64,000 bases of DNA from Rufibacter hautae (GTDB lineage: Bacteria; Bacteroidota; Bacteroidia; Cytophagales; Hymenobacteraceae), in assembly GCF_008271695.1 (NCBI RefSeq), contig NZ_VKKY01000003.1, forward strand, positions 1,116,001 through 1,180,000, written 5' to 3'. Below, piece by piece: positions 53,765 to 61,757 of this stretch (its first letter is position 1; the number at the start of each line of letters is the position of its first letter). Position numbers and translations under genes: made by a program. Below the pieces are notes generated by a model. The model ran no database searches. It was not told where the DNA came from and worked only from the letters and a program-made list of their open reading frames with translations.

Positions 53765-53923
53765 TCCCCCTTTGAAGGGGGTAGGGGGATGGCCACCCGT
53801 GCTGATCATGGAGTTTCTGAAAAAGTGTAGGGGCACTCCCTTGTGGTTGCCCTTGCTCTTAGCAGATGTTATCGGTTCTTCAATCAGTCTCTGTCATCCC
53901 CCTACCCGTTTCAAAGGGGGACA
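53765..53923. repeat. Repeat cassette with inverted G-rich ends
   Basis: CCCCCTTTGAAGGGGG at 53765-53791 and its inverted partner at 53895-53923 bracket ~100 bp. Inside are CGTGCTGATCA and GTAGGGGCACTCCCTTGTGG, both of which recur inverted in the cassette at 34213-34435. A shorter related string (ggggcacctcttgtggg) precedes it near 53722. No gene was recognised in 53581-53980. Confidence 0.75.
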
Positions 53924-53980
53924 GAATACGTGCCTTTGTTTCTTCAGCAAATCCTATACCTGCTACTTGCTACCAAACAA

Positions 53981-56161
53981 TTACTTTGCCTGCTGGTTGG
54001 CCTGCAGGTACCGCTCGAAGAACTCGTAGGTGCGGAGCATCTGGTCTATGCGTTGGCGGTTGTTGCCGGCGCGGGTGATTTCGTGGGTGGCACCGGGGTG
54101 GCGAACGTACTCCACGGGGCGGTTCAGGACTTTGAGGCTCTTGTAGAGCATCTCACTTTGGATCACGCCAGTGCGCAGGTCATTCTCGCCGTGGAAGATG
54201 ATGAGCGGCGTGGTGATGTTCTGGACGTACGTCAGCGGTGACTCGCTTTGGATAAGGGGTTTATGGGCTTCTTCCCAAGGAAAGCCGCCAAAGTAGTTGG
54301 GCACCAAACGCCAGGCGTTGCCTTCCCCGAAGAACGTGCTCAGGTCGTACACGCCGCGTTGCGAACAAGCCGCCTTGAAGCGTTTGTCATGGCCCAGAAT
54401 CCAGGAAACCAGGTAGCCACCGTAAGAACCACCCGTGATGGCTAAGCGCGACGTATCGGCCCAGCCTTGGGCCACGGTTTTATCCAAGGCAGTGAGGACA
54501 TCGCTGGCCGGACCGGCGCCCCAGTCTTTAATGTTGGCGCGCATGAACTCCTCGCCGTAGCCGCCGGAGCCGCGCGGGTTAGCGTACACCACCCCGTAAC
54601 CTCTGGATGTGAAATACTGGTATTCATGCCACATGCTGTTCTCGCCGGGTCCCCACATGGCGGTTGGGCCGCCGTGAATCTCCAGCAATAGCGGGTATTT
54701 CTGGCCTTCCACAAAGTTGGTGGGTTTCATCACCCAGTATTCCACGGTTTGGCCTTTGGCGTTGGTGAAGGTGAATTTCTCAGGTTTGCTCAGTTTCTTT
54801 TGGCTTACCCATTCCTGGTTTACAGAAGTAAGGCGTTGCGCTTTCTTACCATCGGCGGAAGCCGCATACAGTTCATTGGGATTGGCGATCTCGGTGATCA
54901 CGTACGCCATCTGGCCCTTCTTTATGTCAAAGGAACCCACACCCTTGGTGATGTCGGTGAGCCGTTCTACCTTCCTTTTCTTCACATCAGCGCGGTTCAG
55001 AAGCACGCCGCCGTTGGAAGGGGAGGTGAAGTAAACGTATTTGTCTTGCTCGTCCCAGGTAAGATTGCTTTTATTACGGTCATAGGCAATGGTCACGAGG
55101 TCAGTAGCTTTGCCTCCTACCGGCAGGACGCCCAAGGCCGGAATGTTGACCTGGTTGGAGGCGCTGTACTGGAAAGCCATCCATTTACCCGAGGGCGAAA
55201 CGGTAGCGCCGGAGTAAGACATGCCTTTCTTGCCCAAAATCATTTTCAAGCCAGTACCGTCTGTGTTGACCTGGTAGATGGAGTTTTCCTGGGAGCGGGT
55301 GGGGTTCTCGGTCTCATCGGCATCGGCGTCAAAGATGACCTGTTTGCCGTTGGGCAGAAAGTTGGCGTTGCTGCTGGAGACGAAGCCCGGGGTAAGGTCT
55401 TTGGGCGTGGCGCCGGGTTTGGCGTCTATGATAAAGATGTGGGAGAGGTTGAGGTTGGAGGACGTGGTGGATTCTTCCTGGAAGCGCAGTTGGTTGATGA
55501 CTTTGGCTTTCTGGTCTTTCTCGTTCTGGTCCAGGTACCCCCTGATCTCGGCCAGGGTGCCGTCTGGGTTTGGTTTGGCGGTGTTGGTGCGCAGGTTCTC
55601 GTTCTGGAAAAAGCCTGGTTTCTCATAAGACCACTTGGGCAGCTCGCGCGAAGGGTTCAGGGTGGAATCGGTGAGGAGTTCGTTCAGGGCGATGCCCGAG
55701 GTGAAGAGCAACTGTTGTCCGTTGGGGCTCCAGCGCGGTTGGCTGGCGCCGTACTTGAACTTGGTCAGCTGCAGGGGCTCGCCCCCGGCGAAAGAAAGCA
55801 GGAAAATCTGCGGTTTGCTCTCTACCACGCGCACAAAGGCCAGTTGCTTGCCATCGGGGCTCCAGGTGGGTTGGGTGGCATTGCTGTTGCCATAGGTCAA
55901 TTGGCGAGCGGGTTGGCTTCCGTTGGTGGGCTGCAGGTGCAGCTGGGTGTTGTACCGGAAATCGTTTTTCTTTTCGGGGTCTGGTTCAATGGACGTCACG
56001 GTAAACGCCACCTGCTTGCCATCGGGTGAGAGCGCCACCGCGCCCACCTGTTTGATTTTGAGCAGGTCGGTGACCTGCACCAGGTCTTTGTTTTGCTGGG
56101 CCTGGGTCCATGCAATGCTCGCCCACCAGAAAAGCAGGAAAGCCGTAAGTTGTTTGTTCAT
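53981..56161 (-). CDS. S9-family prolyl oligopeptidase-type serine peptidase, exported
   Basis: A 726-residue periplasmic or secreted peptidase. A signal peptide (1-~22, ending WTQAQQ) is followed by a WD40-like beta-propeller (~30-440, repeated SPDGKQ and SPNG motifs) and a C-terminal alpha/beta hydrolase domain with the triad S579 (GGSYGGY), D661 (HGENDLRTG) and H693 (GATHEIT). The family includes dipeptidyl peptidases and acylaminoacyl peptidases, which trim short peptides. With the POT transporter and M14 peptidase it suggests peptide scavenging. It has no operon partner. Confidence 0.92.
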   Translation of the reverse strand: MNKQLTAFLLFWWASIAWTQAQQNKDLVQVTDLLKIKQVGAVALSPDGKQVAFTVTSIEPDPEKKNDFRYNTQLHLQPTNGSQPARQLTYGNSNATQPTWSPDGKQLAFVRVVESKPQIFLLSFAGGEPLQLTKFKYGASQPRWSPNGQQLLFTSGIALNELLTDSTLNPSRELPKWSYEKPGFFQNENLRTNTAKPNPDGTLAEIRGYLDQNEKDQKAKVINQLRFQEESTTSSNLNLSHIFIIDAKPGATPKDLTPGFVSSSNANFLPNGKQVIFDADADETENPTRSQENSIYQVNTDGTGLKMILGKKGMSYSGATVSPSGKWMAFQYSASNQVNIPALGVLPVGGKATDLVTIAYDRNKSNLTWDEQDKYVYFTSPSNGGVLLNRADVKKRKVERLTDITKGVGSFDIKKGQMAYVITEIANPNELYAASADGKKAQRLTSVNQEWVSQKKLSKPEKFTFTNAKGQTVEYWVMKPTNFVEGQKYPLLLEIHGGPTAMWGPGENSMWHEYQYFTSRGYGVVYANPRGSGGYGEEFMRANIKDWGAGPASDVLTALDKTVAQGWADTSRLAITGGSYGGYLVSWILGHDKRFKAACSQRGVYDLSTFFGEGNAWRLVPNYFGGFPWEEAHKPLIQSESPLTYVQNITTPLIIFHGENDLRTGVIQSEMLYKSLKVLNRPVEYVRHPGATHEITRAGNNRQRIDQMLRTYEFFERYLQANQQAK

Positions 56162-56372
56162 AGGGTTTGAAGGAAGAATGAAACGTGCTTCGCAACGGTA
56201 AGGTCGCTGCCTTAAAGCTAGAAATTTATTCCTTCATGCCCGCAGGGTTTTGTGCAGAAGAGGGAGTACTGCGGTGTATTTTGGTTCCAGCCTTAGATTC
56301 CCTTCCTGTTTTGAGCTCTATTTTAAGAAAAGTGCCGAAAAAGGAAGAAAGCTTAAGGCCGAAATTTAGGAC

Positions 56373-57593
56373 CTAAGAAATAGGAAATTCAATAACCACT
56401 TTACAGGATTTGCCATGCTCCAGGCACTTGGCAAAGATGTTTCCTTTGTGCTGTTCAATAATCTTCTTGGCTTGGGCCAGTTCCTCTCCAGAAAGTGCCT
56501 CGTTGCCGGTGGTTACAATGCTCAATTTGGCATACCGCAGGAATAGCTTCTTCAGATCCTGGTCCGATAAATGGATGCGGTCATAGGTGAATTCTATGTG
56601 CAGGAGGTTATCGGCCTCAAAAATATCAAGGGCAATAAAGGAAGCAGGAGGGGAGTAAGAAATTCCAAACCGGATAAGGTTGCTGAAGGCCTGTTGCATG
56701 AGTGCAGGGTCTACGCGCAACACCCGGCCGGTGGCTACCATGAAATAGATGTCTTGCTGCTTCTCGGCGGCCACTGGCTCCAGCTCTTGTACCGTACTTC
56801 GGGCTATTTCAGCAATTGAGGTGGGTTCTGGGTGCAGCAGGAAAGGCTCATCTGCCTGGGTTGATTCCAGTAGCAGGGCCTGGGTATAATGCAGGATGTT
56901 CTGGCTGCTCTCTGCGGCCTCGGTCAGCAAGGCTTTGCTGGTGGAGGGCAATAACGGGTCCTTAACTGCTTCCTGTAACGTTTCTGCCAGTTGCTCCATG
57001 GGCTGCAGAATCTCGGTGACGGTTGCGGCATGCAGTTCATCATGCTTTCTTACCGCCCGCAGAGAGGCTGCCCGCAATTCCAGCTGCTCTACCACCAGTT
57101 TGGCTAAGTCTTGCAAGACCTCTTTCTCTTTTTCTGTGATGGCTCTGGGTTTATCATCTACCACGCAGACGGTGCCCAAGTTCAATCCGTCATGGGTGGT
57201 GAGCGGTGCCCCGGCGTAAAACCGGATGCCGCCTTTGGCTTTCACATAAGGGCTGGAAAGGAGCCGCGGAACCTGCTGCGCGTCTGAGAAAACCGTAACA
57301 CCTTTGTTTTCCAGGATAGTGATGGAGCAGAGACTGTCTTCGCGTTTCACCGATGAAACCGTTAAGCCACTCAGGTTTGATTTGTACCACACCCGGTCCA
57401 GGTCTACCAGCGAGATAAAGGCACTGGATACTTCAAAAACCTTTCGGGCAAAATCAGTGATTCTATCAAAAAATGCCTCGGTGGGCGTATCTAAAATCTC
57501 ATACCGGTACAAGGCCTTCAGCCTGTCCTGGTCATTGGAAGGAATAAGGGAGTCTGGGACTACCGCGTTTTCAAATTGTGGTTCGTGGCTCAT
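56373..57593 (-). CDS. GAF-domain protein with degenerate histidine kinase core
   Basis: A 406-residue soluble protein. Residues ~20-175 are a GAF domain close to the one at 15477-15986 (DRLKALYRYEILDTPTE, GIRFYAGAPLTTHDG). The remainder looks like a kinase dimerisation helix and ATPase domain, but key residues are missing: the phospho-acceptor position in HAATVTEILQPMEQL has no His in the SHELRTPL-like place, the N-box NLIRFGISYSP lacks the second Asn, and no GxG box follows. It is probably a pseudokinase that signals by binding. CGTATT motifs lie 115-145 bp upstream. Confidence 0.78.
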   Translation of the reverse strand: MSHEPQFENAVVPDSLIPSNDQDRLKALYRYEILDTPTEAFFDRITDFARKVFEVSSAFISLVDLDRVWYKSNLSGLTVSSVKREDSLCSITILENKGVTVFSDAQQVPRLLSSPYVKAKGGIRFYAGAPLTTHDGLNLGTVCVVDDKPRAITEKEKEVLQDLAKLVVEQLELRAASLRAVRKHDELHAATVTEILQPMEQLAETLQEAVKDPLLPSTSKALLTEAAESSQNILHYTQALLLESTQADEPFLLHPEPTSIAEIARSTVQELEPVAAEKQQDIYFMVATGRVLRVDPALMQQAFSNLIRFGISYSPPASFIALDIFEADNLLHIEFTYDRIHLSDQDLKKLFLRYAKLSIVTTGNEALSGEELAQAKKIIEQHKGNIFAKCLEHGKSCKVVIEFPIS

Positions 57594-57708
57594 TTTTATT
57601 TAAAGCGCAAGGCCGATTTAAGAGGTAACCACTTCCTTGGTCTTAGGTTTAAGGGGAAGGACAGAAAGTACCCATCTTTTTCAACCTCAGCATGGCTGTA
57701 CAGGTATC

Positions 57709-57737
57709 GTAGTAATACAGTCAAGTAAATACGTATA
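57709..57737. promoter_or_regulatory. GTAGTAATACAG and GTAAATACGTATA motifs
   Basis: Two sites 116-145 bp upstream of the GAF pseudokinase start. The first is the inverse of GTATTACTAC found upstream of the winged-helix gene (16614-16624); the second contains the TACGTA core. Confidence 0.45.
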
Positions 57738-57760
57738 AAAACAGACCAGCGCCAATAAAA

Positions 57761-57809
57761 AAGCAGGATTGAAGATGTTTCACTTGGTAAACCAACTTCA
57801 ATCCTGCTT
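57761..57809. terminator. 14-bp perfect hairpin
   Basis: AAGCAGGATTGAAG (57761-57774) pairs exactly with CTTCAATCCTGCTT (57796-57809), preceded by a run of A. It lies 37 bp beyond the stop of the minus-strand gene at 57847, so it is a likely terminator for the Crp/CAT unit. Confidence 0.75.
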
Positions 57810-57846
57810 ACGTATGTGGAGGGCTGCAGCCCGTTAAAGGGATGCT

Positions 57847-58089
57847 CTACCGGCCTTGTTCAATCTTTTGCACCAATTCTTCGTCTGAAACACTCTCCAG
57901 CCAATCTTTGGGTAATTCTACTCTAACCGTTTGCGCCTGTCCGCTGGGCGTGCAAACCACGGTCACGGTGCCTTCCTCAGACTCAGAAAGCTCAGTGGCT
58001 TTCTCGGCGGCTTGGTCGCTGAGGCCCGCGTAGGTTTGAACACAGGTCCAGGTGAGGTTGTCTTGATCGGTTACTTCCCGTTGCGTCAT
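57847..58089 (-). CDS. Small acidic hypothetical protein (80 aa)
   Basis: An 80-residue soluble, strongly acidic protein with no recognised domain. It contains a two-cysteine core (TWTCVQTYAGLSD and VTVVCTPSG) and ends in a helical acidic tail (LESVSDEELVQKIEQG). It lies 76 bp downstream of the CAT-like gene on the same strand and may share its transcript. Function unknown. Confidence 0.6.
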   Translation of the reverse strand: MTQREVTDQDNLTWTCVQTYAGLSDQAAEKATELSESEEGTVTVVCTPSGQAQTVRVELPKDWLESVSDEELVQKIEQGR

Positions 58090-58165
58090 GTCAATAAGTT
58101 TTAAGAATGGATTTGGGATGTAACGGATGCAGACTTGAAAGGATCATGGTTTGCTGGTTTTAGGG

Positions 58166-58876
58166 CTAATTTTCTGAAAATACCCTAGAAACAGGTTCCT
58201 TTTGCCTAGGCTCACCAGTGGCAAATTCTTCTACTAACCTACTGATCACGCTTTCCATCTGCTGGAGGAACAGGTGCACGTGGTACCCATCTGCCAAGGC
58301 GTGGTGCAGGGAAACACTCAGCGGCAGCGTTACCTTGCCTGGTTGAACCTCCAACTGCCCGAAGGCAATTTTAGGGACCCCGGCTTCCTGAGGATTCACC
58401 GAGTAGGCGTGTTCTATGCCCGTGGATTTAAACCAAGGCAGGGTGGTGAGGTGCAGCAGATCGGGACCCTGGTGGCCAATGAACAGCTGCTTTCCGGCTT
58501 GGGCCGCGGAGATGAGTTCCCGCGAGTGGGTGCAGAACTTGGATAGCGAAGGCTGGTGGGGCAAACTCACGAATGAAATGGCGTGGTCATGCCGGAGGAC
58601 GGTGGTGGACAAGTCCAACCCCTCGTAAAGCACCACGGCATCGTCCTGCAGCCGGAGCCGGAAACTCTCGGTGGCGCGGGCGGCCTCCAGGGTAGCGTAC
58701 AGGTAGCCCAGAAACACCGACAGGTTCTGTTCCTTGCACAGGTGGTACAGCGGCGTGATGTCTACCTGGGTGTGTACGTTGAAAAAAGGTTGGGTAAAGG
58801 TTTTGAAGAAGCGGAACTGCTCCTCGCGGGCCCAGCCCTCTACCGGGAATGGTTGCTTATTGTACTTCGAAGTCAT
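58166..58876 (-). CDS. Chloramphenicol acetyltransferase-like (CAT) family acyltransferase
   Basis: A 236-residue trimeric-type acyltransferase of the classical CAT fold. The active-site motif SLHHALADGYHVH (189-201) carries the catalytic His and conserved Asp. The N-terminus (FFKTFTQPFFNVHTQVDIT) and LSVFLGYLYATLEAA also match. Whether it acetylates chloramphenicol or another hydroxyl substrate cannot be told; many chromosomal Bacteroidota members are not resistance enzymes. Its start overlaps the 3' end of the Crp/Fnr gene by 20 bp, so the two are translationally coupled. Confidence 0.85.
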   Translation of the reverse strand: MTSKYNKQPFPVEGWAREEQFRFFKTFTQPFFNVHTQVDITPLYHLCKEQNLSVFLGYLYATLEAARATESFRLRLQDDAVVLYEGLDLSTTVLRHDHAISFVSLPHQPSLSKFCTHSRELISAAQAGKQLFIGHQGPDLLHLTTLPWFKSTGIEHAYSVNPQEAGVPKIAFGQLEVQPGKVTLPLSVSLHHALADGYHVHLFLQQMESVISRLVEEFATGEPRQKEPVSRVFSEN

Positions 58877-59531
58877 AGGTTTCTATTCTCTTTTCTATTC
58901 TTAGGCGGTCTAAATGGGTGACCAGGGTGCCTTTTACTTGGATGAGGTTTTCTTCCTCCAGTTGGCGCAGCAAACGGTTCAGGTTTCTTTGGGAGGTGCC
59001 CAGCAACTCGGTGAGCAGCGGTTTGGAGATCTGCAGTTCATTGAGGCGGGAAAGCTCGCGCAGCACTATGAGCAGCGTGAAGTACAGCCGGTTGGTGTTC
59101 TGGATAGAGCTCTGCAACGAGGTGTTGAGCATTTTGGAAGCCATGGAGCGGTGCATGAGCAGGTTGAACTCCTGTTCCTGGGCCAGCATCTCCAGGAACA
59201 CCTCACTGGTGAGATGGTACAACCGGCAAGCGGTAAGCGCCTGCACCGTGCAGAAATGGGGCATGTGCATGAGCGCCTCCACATCACCCTCTACCTCGCC
59301 GGGACCAAAAACGCCCAGGGTGAACACCTGTCCGGCGGCCGTGGTTCTGGTCACTTTCACCAAACCCGAGGCTAAAATGTAAACGCCCTTGGGCGCGGTG
59401 CCCTGCTTCAAAAGAATGTCCTCCGCTTTCAGTTGAACTTCCTTGATCTGGTAGTGCGCCAGCAAGGTTCCGTTCGTCTGCAGGAAAGACGTGATTCGGG
59501 TGCGGTACTCTGTATAGAAATGCTCTTCCAT
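58857..59531 (-). CDS. Crp/Fnr-family transcriptional regulator
   Basis: A 224-residue regulator. An N-terminal cyclic-nucleotide-type beta-barrel (~20-130, with ILLKQGTAPKGVYILASGLVK and GPGEVEGDV) and a long dimer helix (~115-145) are followed by a winged helix (~170-220, LLTELLGTSQRNLNRLLRQLEEENLI). No Fe-S cysteine cluster of Fnr is seen, and the ligand is unknown. The start at 59531 (MEEHFYTEYR) matches typical lengths. It overlaps the CAT-like gene and probably regulates that operon (inference). Confidence 0.87.
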   Translation of the reverse strand: MEEHFYTEYRTRITSFLQTNGTLLAHYQIKEVQLKAEDILLKQGTAPKGVYILASGLVKVTRTTAAGQVFTLGVFGPGEVEGDVEALMHMPHFCTVQALTACRLYHLTSEVFLEMLAQEQEFNLLMHRSMASKMLNTSLQSSIQNTNRLYFTLLIVLRELSRLNELQISKPLLTELLGTSQRNLNRLLRQLEEENLIQVKGTLVTHLDRLRIEKRIETYDFEVQ

Positions 59532-59652
59532 GCCACAAACGTACGGCCTTCTGGCAAGGCAGGAAAGGACATTTGTCTCCAACAGAAAGTCCTTTCAAAA
59601 TGAATCTTGAGAATTACCAGGATGGGCACCGAGCGTTTGGATCTCCTATAAA

Positions 59653-59687
59653 GCAAAATGCCGGAATCCACTGACTCCGGCATTTGC
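59653..59687. terminator. Terminator hairpin
   Basis: GCAAAATGCCGGA pairs with TCCGGCATTTGC (one bulged A) around a ten-base loop. It lies between the lipoprotein gene and the Crp/Fnr gene, where it could stop transcripts coming from the lipoprotein side. A degenerate family palindrome follows near 59705-59735. Confidence 0.6.
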
Positions 59688-59758
59688 AAGAAAGGTCTGT
59701 TTTACCTCGGCTTTTCAAAAAGAAGGATTAAAACAGCTGATTCTCTAAAAAAAGGCTT

Positions 59759-60541
59759 TTACTCGGCATAAGGTTGGGAGGCGCAAGTACCGTCCCCGAA
59801 GTTAAGGGTGCTTTGCTGGCCGGTCGTCATCTTGATCAATACTTTGCCTTGAACTGGTCTGGTGTTGGCTGGCGCGGCGCAGGATTTCTTAAGAATCACC
59901 GGAGACAGCAGGGAGGCCTGAAAAGCACCGTCTTGTTTGAGGCAGCTATAGTCGGCATCGTAGAGTTCCACCACATCGTCTGAGGAATCATCCATGGTGC
60001 CGGCGCCTTCTTTCAGGTGCGTTACCCGGTTGAACGAGTAGCTGAAGGATTTGCCGGTGGCGGGAATTACCTGCGCGTTGCTGCTCACTAACCTTAGGGC
60101 AGCCGCCTTGCCGGGCACCTGTACCATCTGGAAGGCAAAGGCTCCTTCCAGCGTAGTGCCGTTCACCTTAAAATCGTCCAGGAAGATGACACCCTCCAAA
60201 TTGGTTTTGTTGCTAGTGAACATGGAAATCGTGCCGCTTCGGGTTTTCCCGTCCACGCAAGTCGATCCGGAGAAGGTGAAGGTCGTTTCCAGCCCATCGG
60301 GGTCAAGTTCGTTCTGCACCTGGGAACACGCCAGAAAGTTGCTGCCGTTCGCATAGGTGCCGCGGGCAAGCAGTTCCATTTCGGTGGCAATCTGTTCTAT
60401 CTGCAGCATAGACTGGCCCCACTCGTCTAGTACTTTGCCGGGCTGGGGCTGGGGCTGGGGTTGCTCGGGGTTGTCCTCTGAACAGGAAAAGGTAAACAGG
60501 GTGAAGGCAAGGAAAGCAAGGGATTTTGCAAGCGTTTTCAT
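59759..60541 (-). CDS. Hypothetical lipoprotein (260 aa)
   Basis: A lipoprotein signal peptide with lipobox FTFSC (Cys at 20), then a linker EQPQPQPQPGK (Pro-Gln repeats) typical of surface-exposed or outer-membrane-anchored Bacteroidota lipoproteins. The mature part is beta-rich with four to six cysteines (NFLACSQ, GSTCVDG, YSCLKQ, KSCAAP, GTCASQ) that could form disulfides. No named family is recognised. It is a single-gene unit. Confidence 0.75.
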   Translation of the reverse strand: MKTLAKSLAFLAFTLFTFSCSEDNPEQPQPQPQPGKVLDEWGQSMLQIEQIATEMELLARGTYANGSNFLACSQVQNELDPDGLETTFTFSGSTCVDGKTRSGTISMFTSNKTNLEGVIFLDDFKVNGTTLEGAFAFQMVQVPGKAAALRLVSSNAQVIPATGKSFSYSFNRVTHLKEGAGTMDDSSDDVVELYDADYSCLKQDGAFQASLLSPVILKKSCAAPANTRPVQGKVLIKMTTGQQSTLNFGDGTCASQPYAE

Positions 60542-60693
60542 AAGAATAGATTGTTTTTAAGTCTTTGGTGATTGACACCCAACCTGTAGGGAATCTGAAT
60601 TTTCTCCTTTAGACAGGCGCTGGCAGGATTTGCCCCTACGGCGGAGTTGGATTTCCGGCTGTAAGCAGATTTAGCTGGGGTAAAACCGGAAAA

Positions 60694-60742
60694 AGCCGCG
60701 CCCAAACAGGATACCATTTTAGGCAGCTGTTTGGGCGCGGCT
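60694..60742. terminator. 16-bp perfect hairpin
   Basis: AGCCGCGCCCAAACAG (60694-60709) pairs exactly with CTGTTTGGGCGCGGCT (60727-60742), flanked by A-runs on both sides. It sits in the 368-bp gap between the lipoprotein and the STAS-like gene, and no gene is seen there. Confidence 0.75.
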
Positions 60743-60831
60743 GAAAAATAAGCAGGTTCTAGGATGTCTACCTTCCGGATAGAAAGTTCTTCCCTGGTAG
60801 ACAGGTATTAAAAGGAAAGGAAGTTGACTTC

Positions 60832-60869
60832 CGTTTAGGGGCTGTTTTTATTAAACCGGCTTTAAAACG
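60832..60869. repeat. Palindrome, GGCCTGTTTT family
   Basis: CGTTTAGGGGCTGTTT and AAACCGGCTTTAAAACG pair imperfectly around TTATT, ~40 bp after the STAS-like gene stop on the minus strand; a likely terminator. Confidence 0.6.
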
Positions 60870-60909
60870 ATAAGAAGCGGTCAAACTTTCTGCGTGGATA
60901 GAAAGAAGG

Positions 60910-61317
60910 TCAGGCTCTGAGCCAGGCCAGGGCGGTGCGCTCATCGGTGAATTCCTGGTACTGCACAGAGTAGGTTAATTCGTGGCTCAGTTCTTCGCTT
61001 AGTTGGTGGGAGCGTCTTTCCTTGTCCCAGTCAGAGGAAGCCAGGCGGGCCACTTTCTTTACGCGGGTATGCCTCAGGTCCAGGCTGAACTGGTGGGCCA
61101 CCTGCTTTTGCTCTTTCTCCGTGACCTCCACTTTGTTCTGCCTGCCATCTATCAACAGCTTCTTGATGTCATAGTGCTTGAGGGTGTCAATGACTTTCTT
61201 GAGGGAGTGGTTTACCTCTGAGAGGGCAAAGCCGGTCAAATCGGGCCAACCCATGGAGAGGATATCGGTGGTTACGTCATAATGTAACTCAACCAAACTA
61301 TCTTTGAGGACCAACAT
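60910..61317 (-). CDS. STAS/SpoIIAA-like small protein, paralogue 2
   Basis: A 135-residue soluble protein with the same plan as the gene at 16012: an N-terminal sheet (LVELHYDVTTDILSMGW), a helix, HYDIKKLLIDG, a basic helical middle (RHTRVKKVARL) and a C-terminal TDERTALAWL. No RsbV-type SSxG loop is present. The third copy is at the right edge of the window (63699). Role unknown; a protein-interaction function in signalling is inferred. Confidence 0.65.
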   Translation of the reverse strand: MLVLKDSLVELHYDVTTDILSMGWPDLTGFALSEVNHSLKKVIDTLKHYDIKKLLIDGRQNKVEVTEKEQKQVAHQFSLDLRHTRVKKVARLASSDWDKERRSHQLSEELSHELTYSVQYQEFTDERTALAWLRA

Positions 61318-61415
61318 ACGCTTACGGTTTGGAACGCCAGGAACTACTTATGAAATATAAGAAATTTTCTGGGCAGAGTCCAGTGCCGTTGCTTTAAATC
61401 CATCGTTGAAGACAC

Positions 61416-61757
61416 ATGATCACTATTTACCACAACAATCGCTGCAGCAAAAGCCGCCAGGCCTTGGAACTGCTCCAGAATACCGGCCAGGAAGTAAAGG
61501 TGGTTCCTTATCTCTCAGAGACGCCTACCGTGGAGGAACTCCGGGCAATTCTGGCCAAACTACAGGCCGGGCCCGAGGACATCATCCGGAAGGGCGAAAA
61601 GCTTTACAAAGAAGTGTATGCCGGTCAGCACCTCACCCAAGACGAGTGGCTGCAGGTGCTGGCAGAGAACCCGGTGCTCATAGAACGCCCCATTGTAGTC
61701 AACGGTGACCGAGCCGTAGTAGGCCGCCCGCCCGAAAATGTGCTGACTATTCTCTAA
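61416..61757 (+). CDS. ArsC/Spx-family arsenate reductase-like protein
   Basis: A 113-residue thioredoxin-fold protein of the glutaredoxin-dependent ArsC family. The catalytic Cys is C10 in HNNRCSKSR, with downstream [14 protein letters not shown] containing the arginine that binds oxyanion in true reductases, and [12 protein letters not shown] at the end. It reduces arsenate to arsenite with glutathione/glutaredoxin or has an equivalent redox role (YffB-like). No arsenite exporter of ArsB/Acr3 type is next to it. Its 3' end overlaps the end of the convergent MFS gene by 11 bp. Confidence 0.87.
   Translation: MITIYHNNRCSKSRQALELLQNTGQEVKVVPYLSETPTVEELRAILAKLQAGPEDIIRKGEKLYKEVYAGQHLTQDEWLQVLAENPVLIERPIVVNGDRAVVGRPPENVLTIL

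Noticed and set aside
58166-58876. CAT-like gene as a definite chloramphenicol resistance gene
   Set aside because: The fold and motif are shared by acyltransferases with other substrates; chromosomal context gives no support for resistance.
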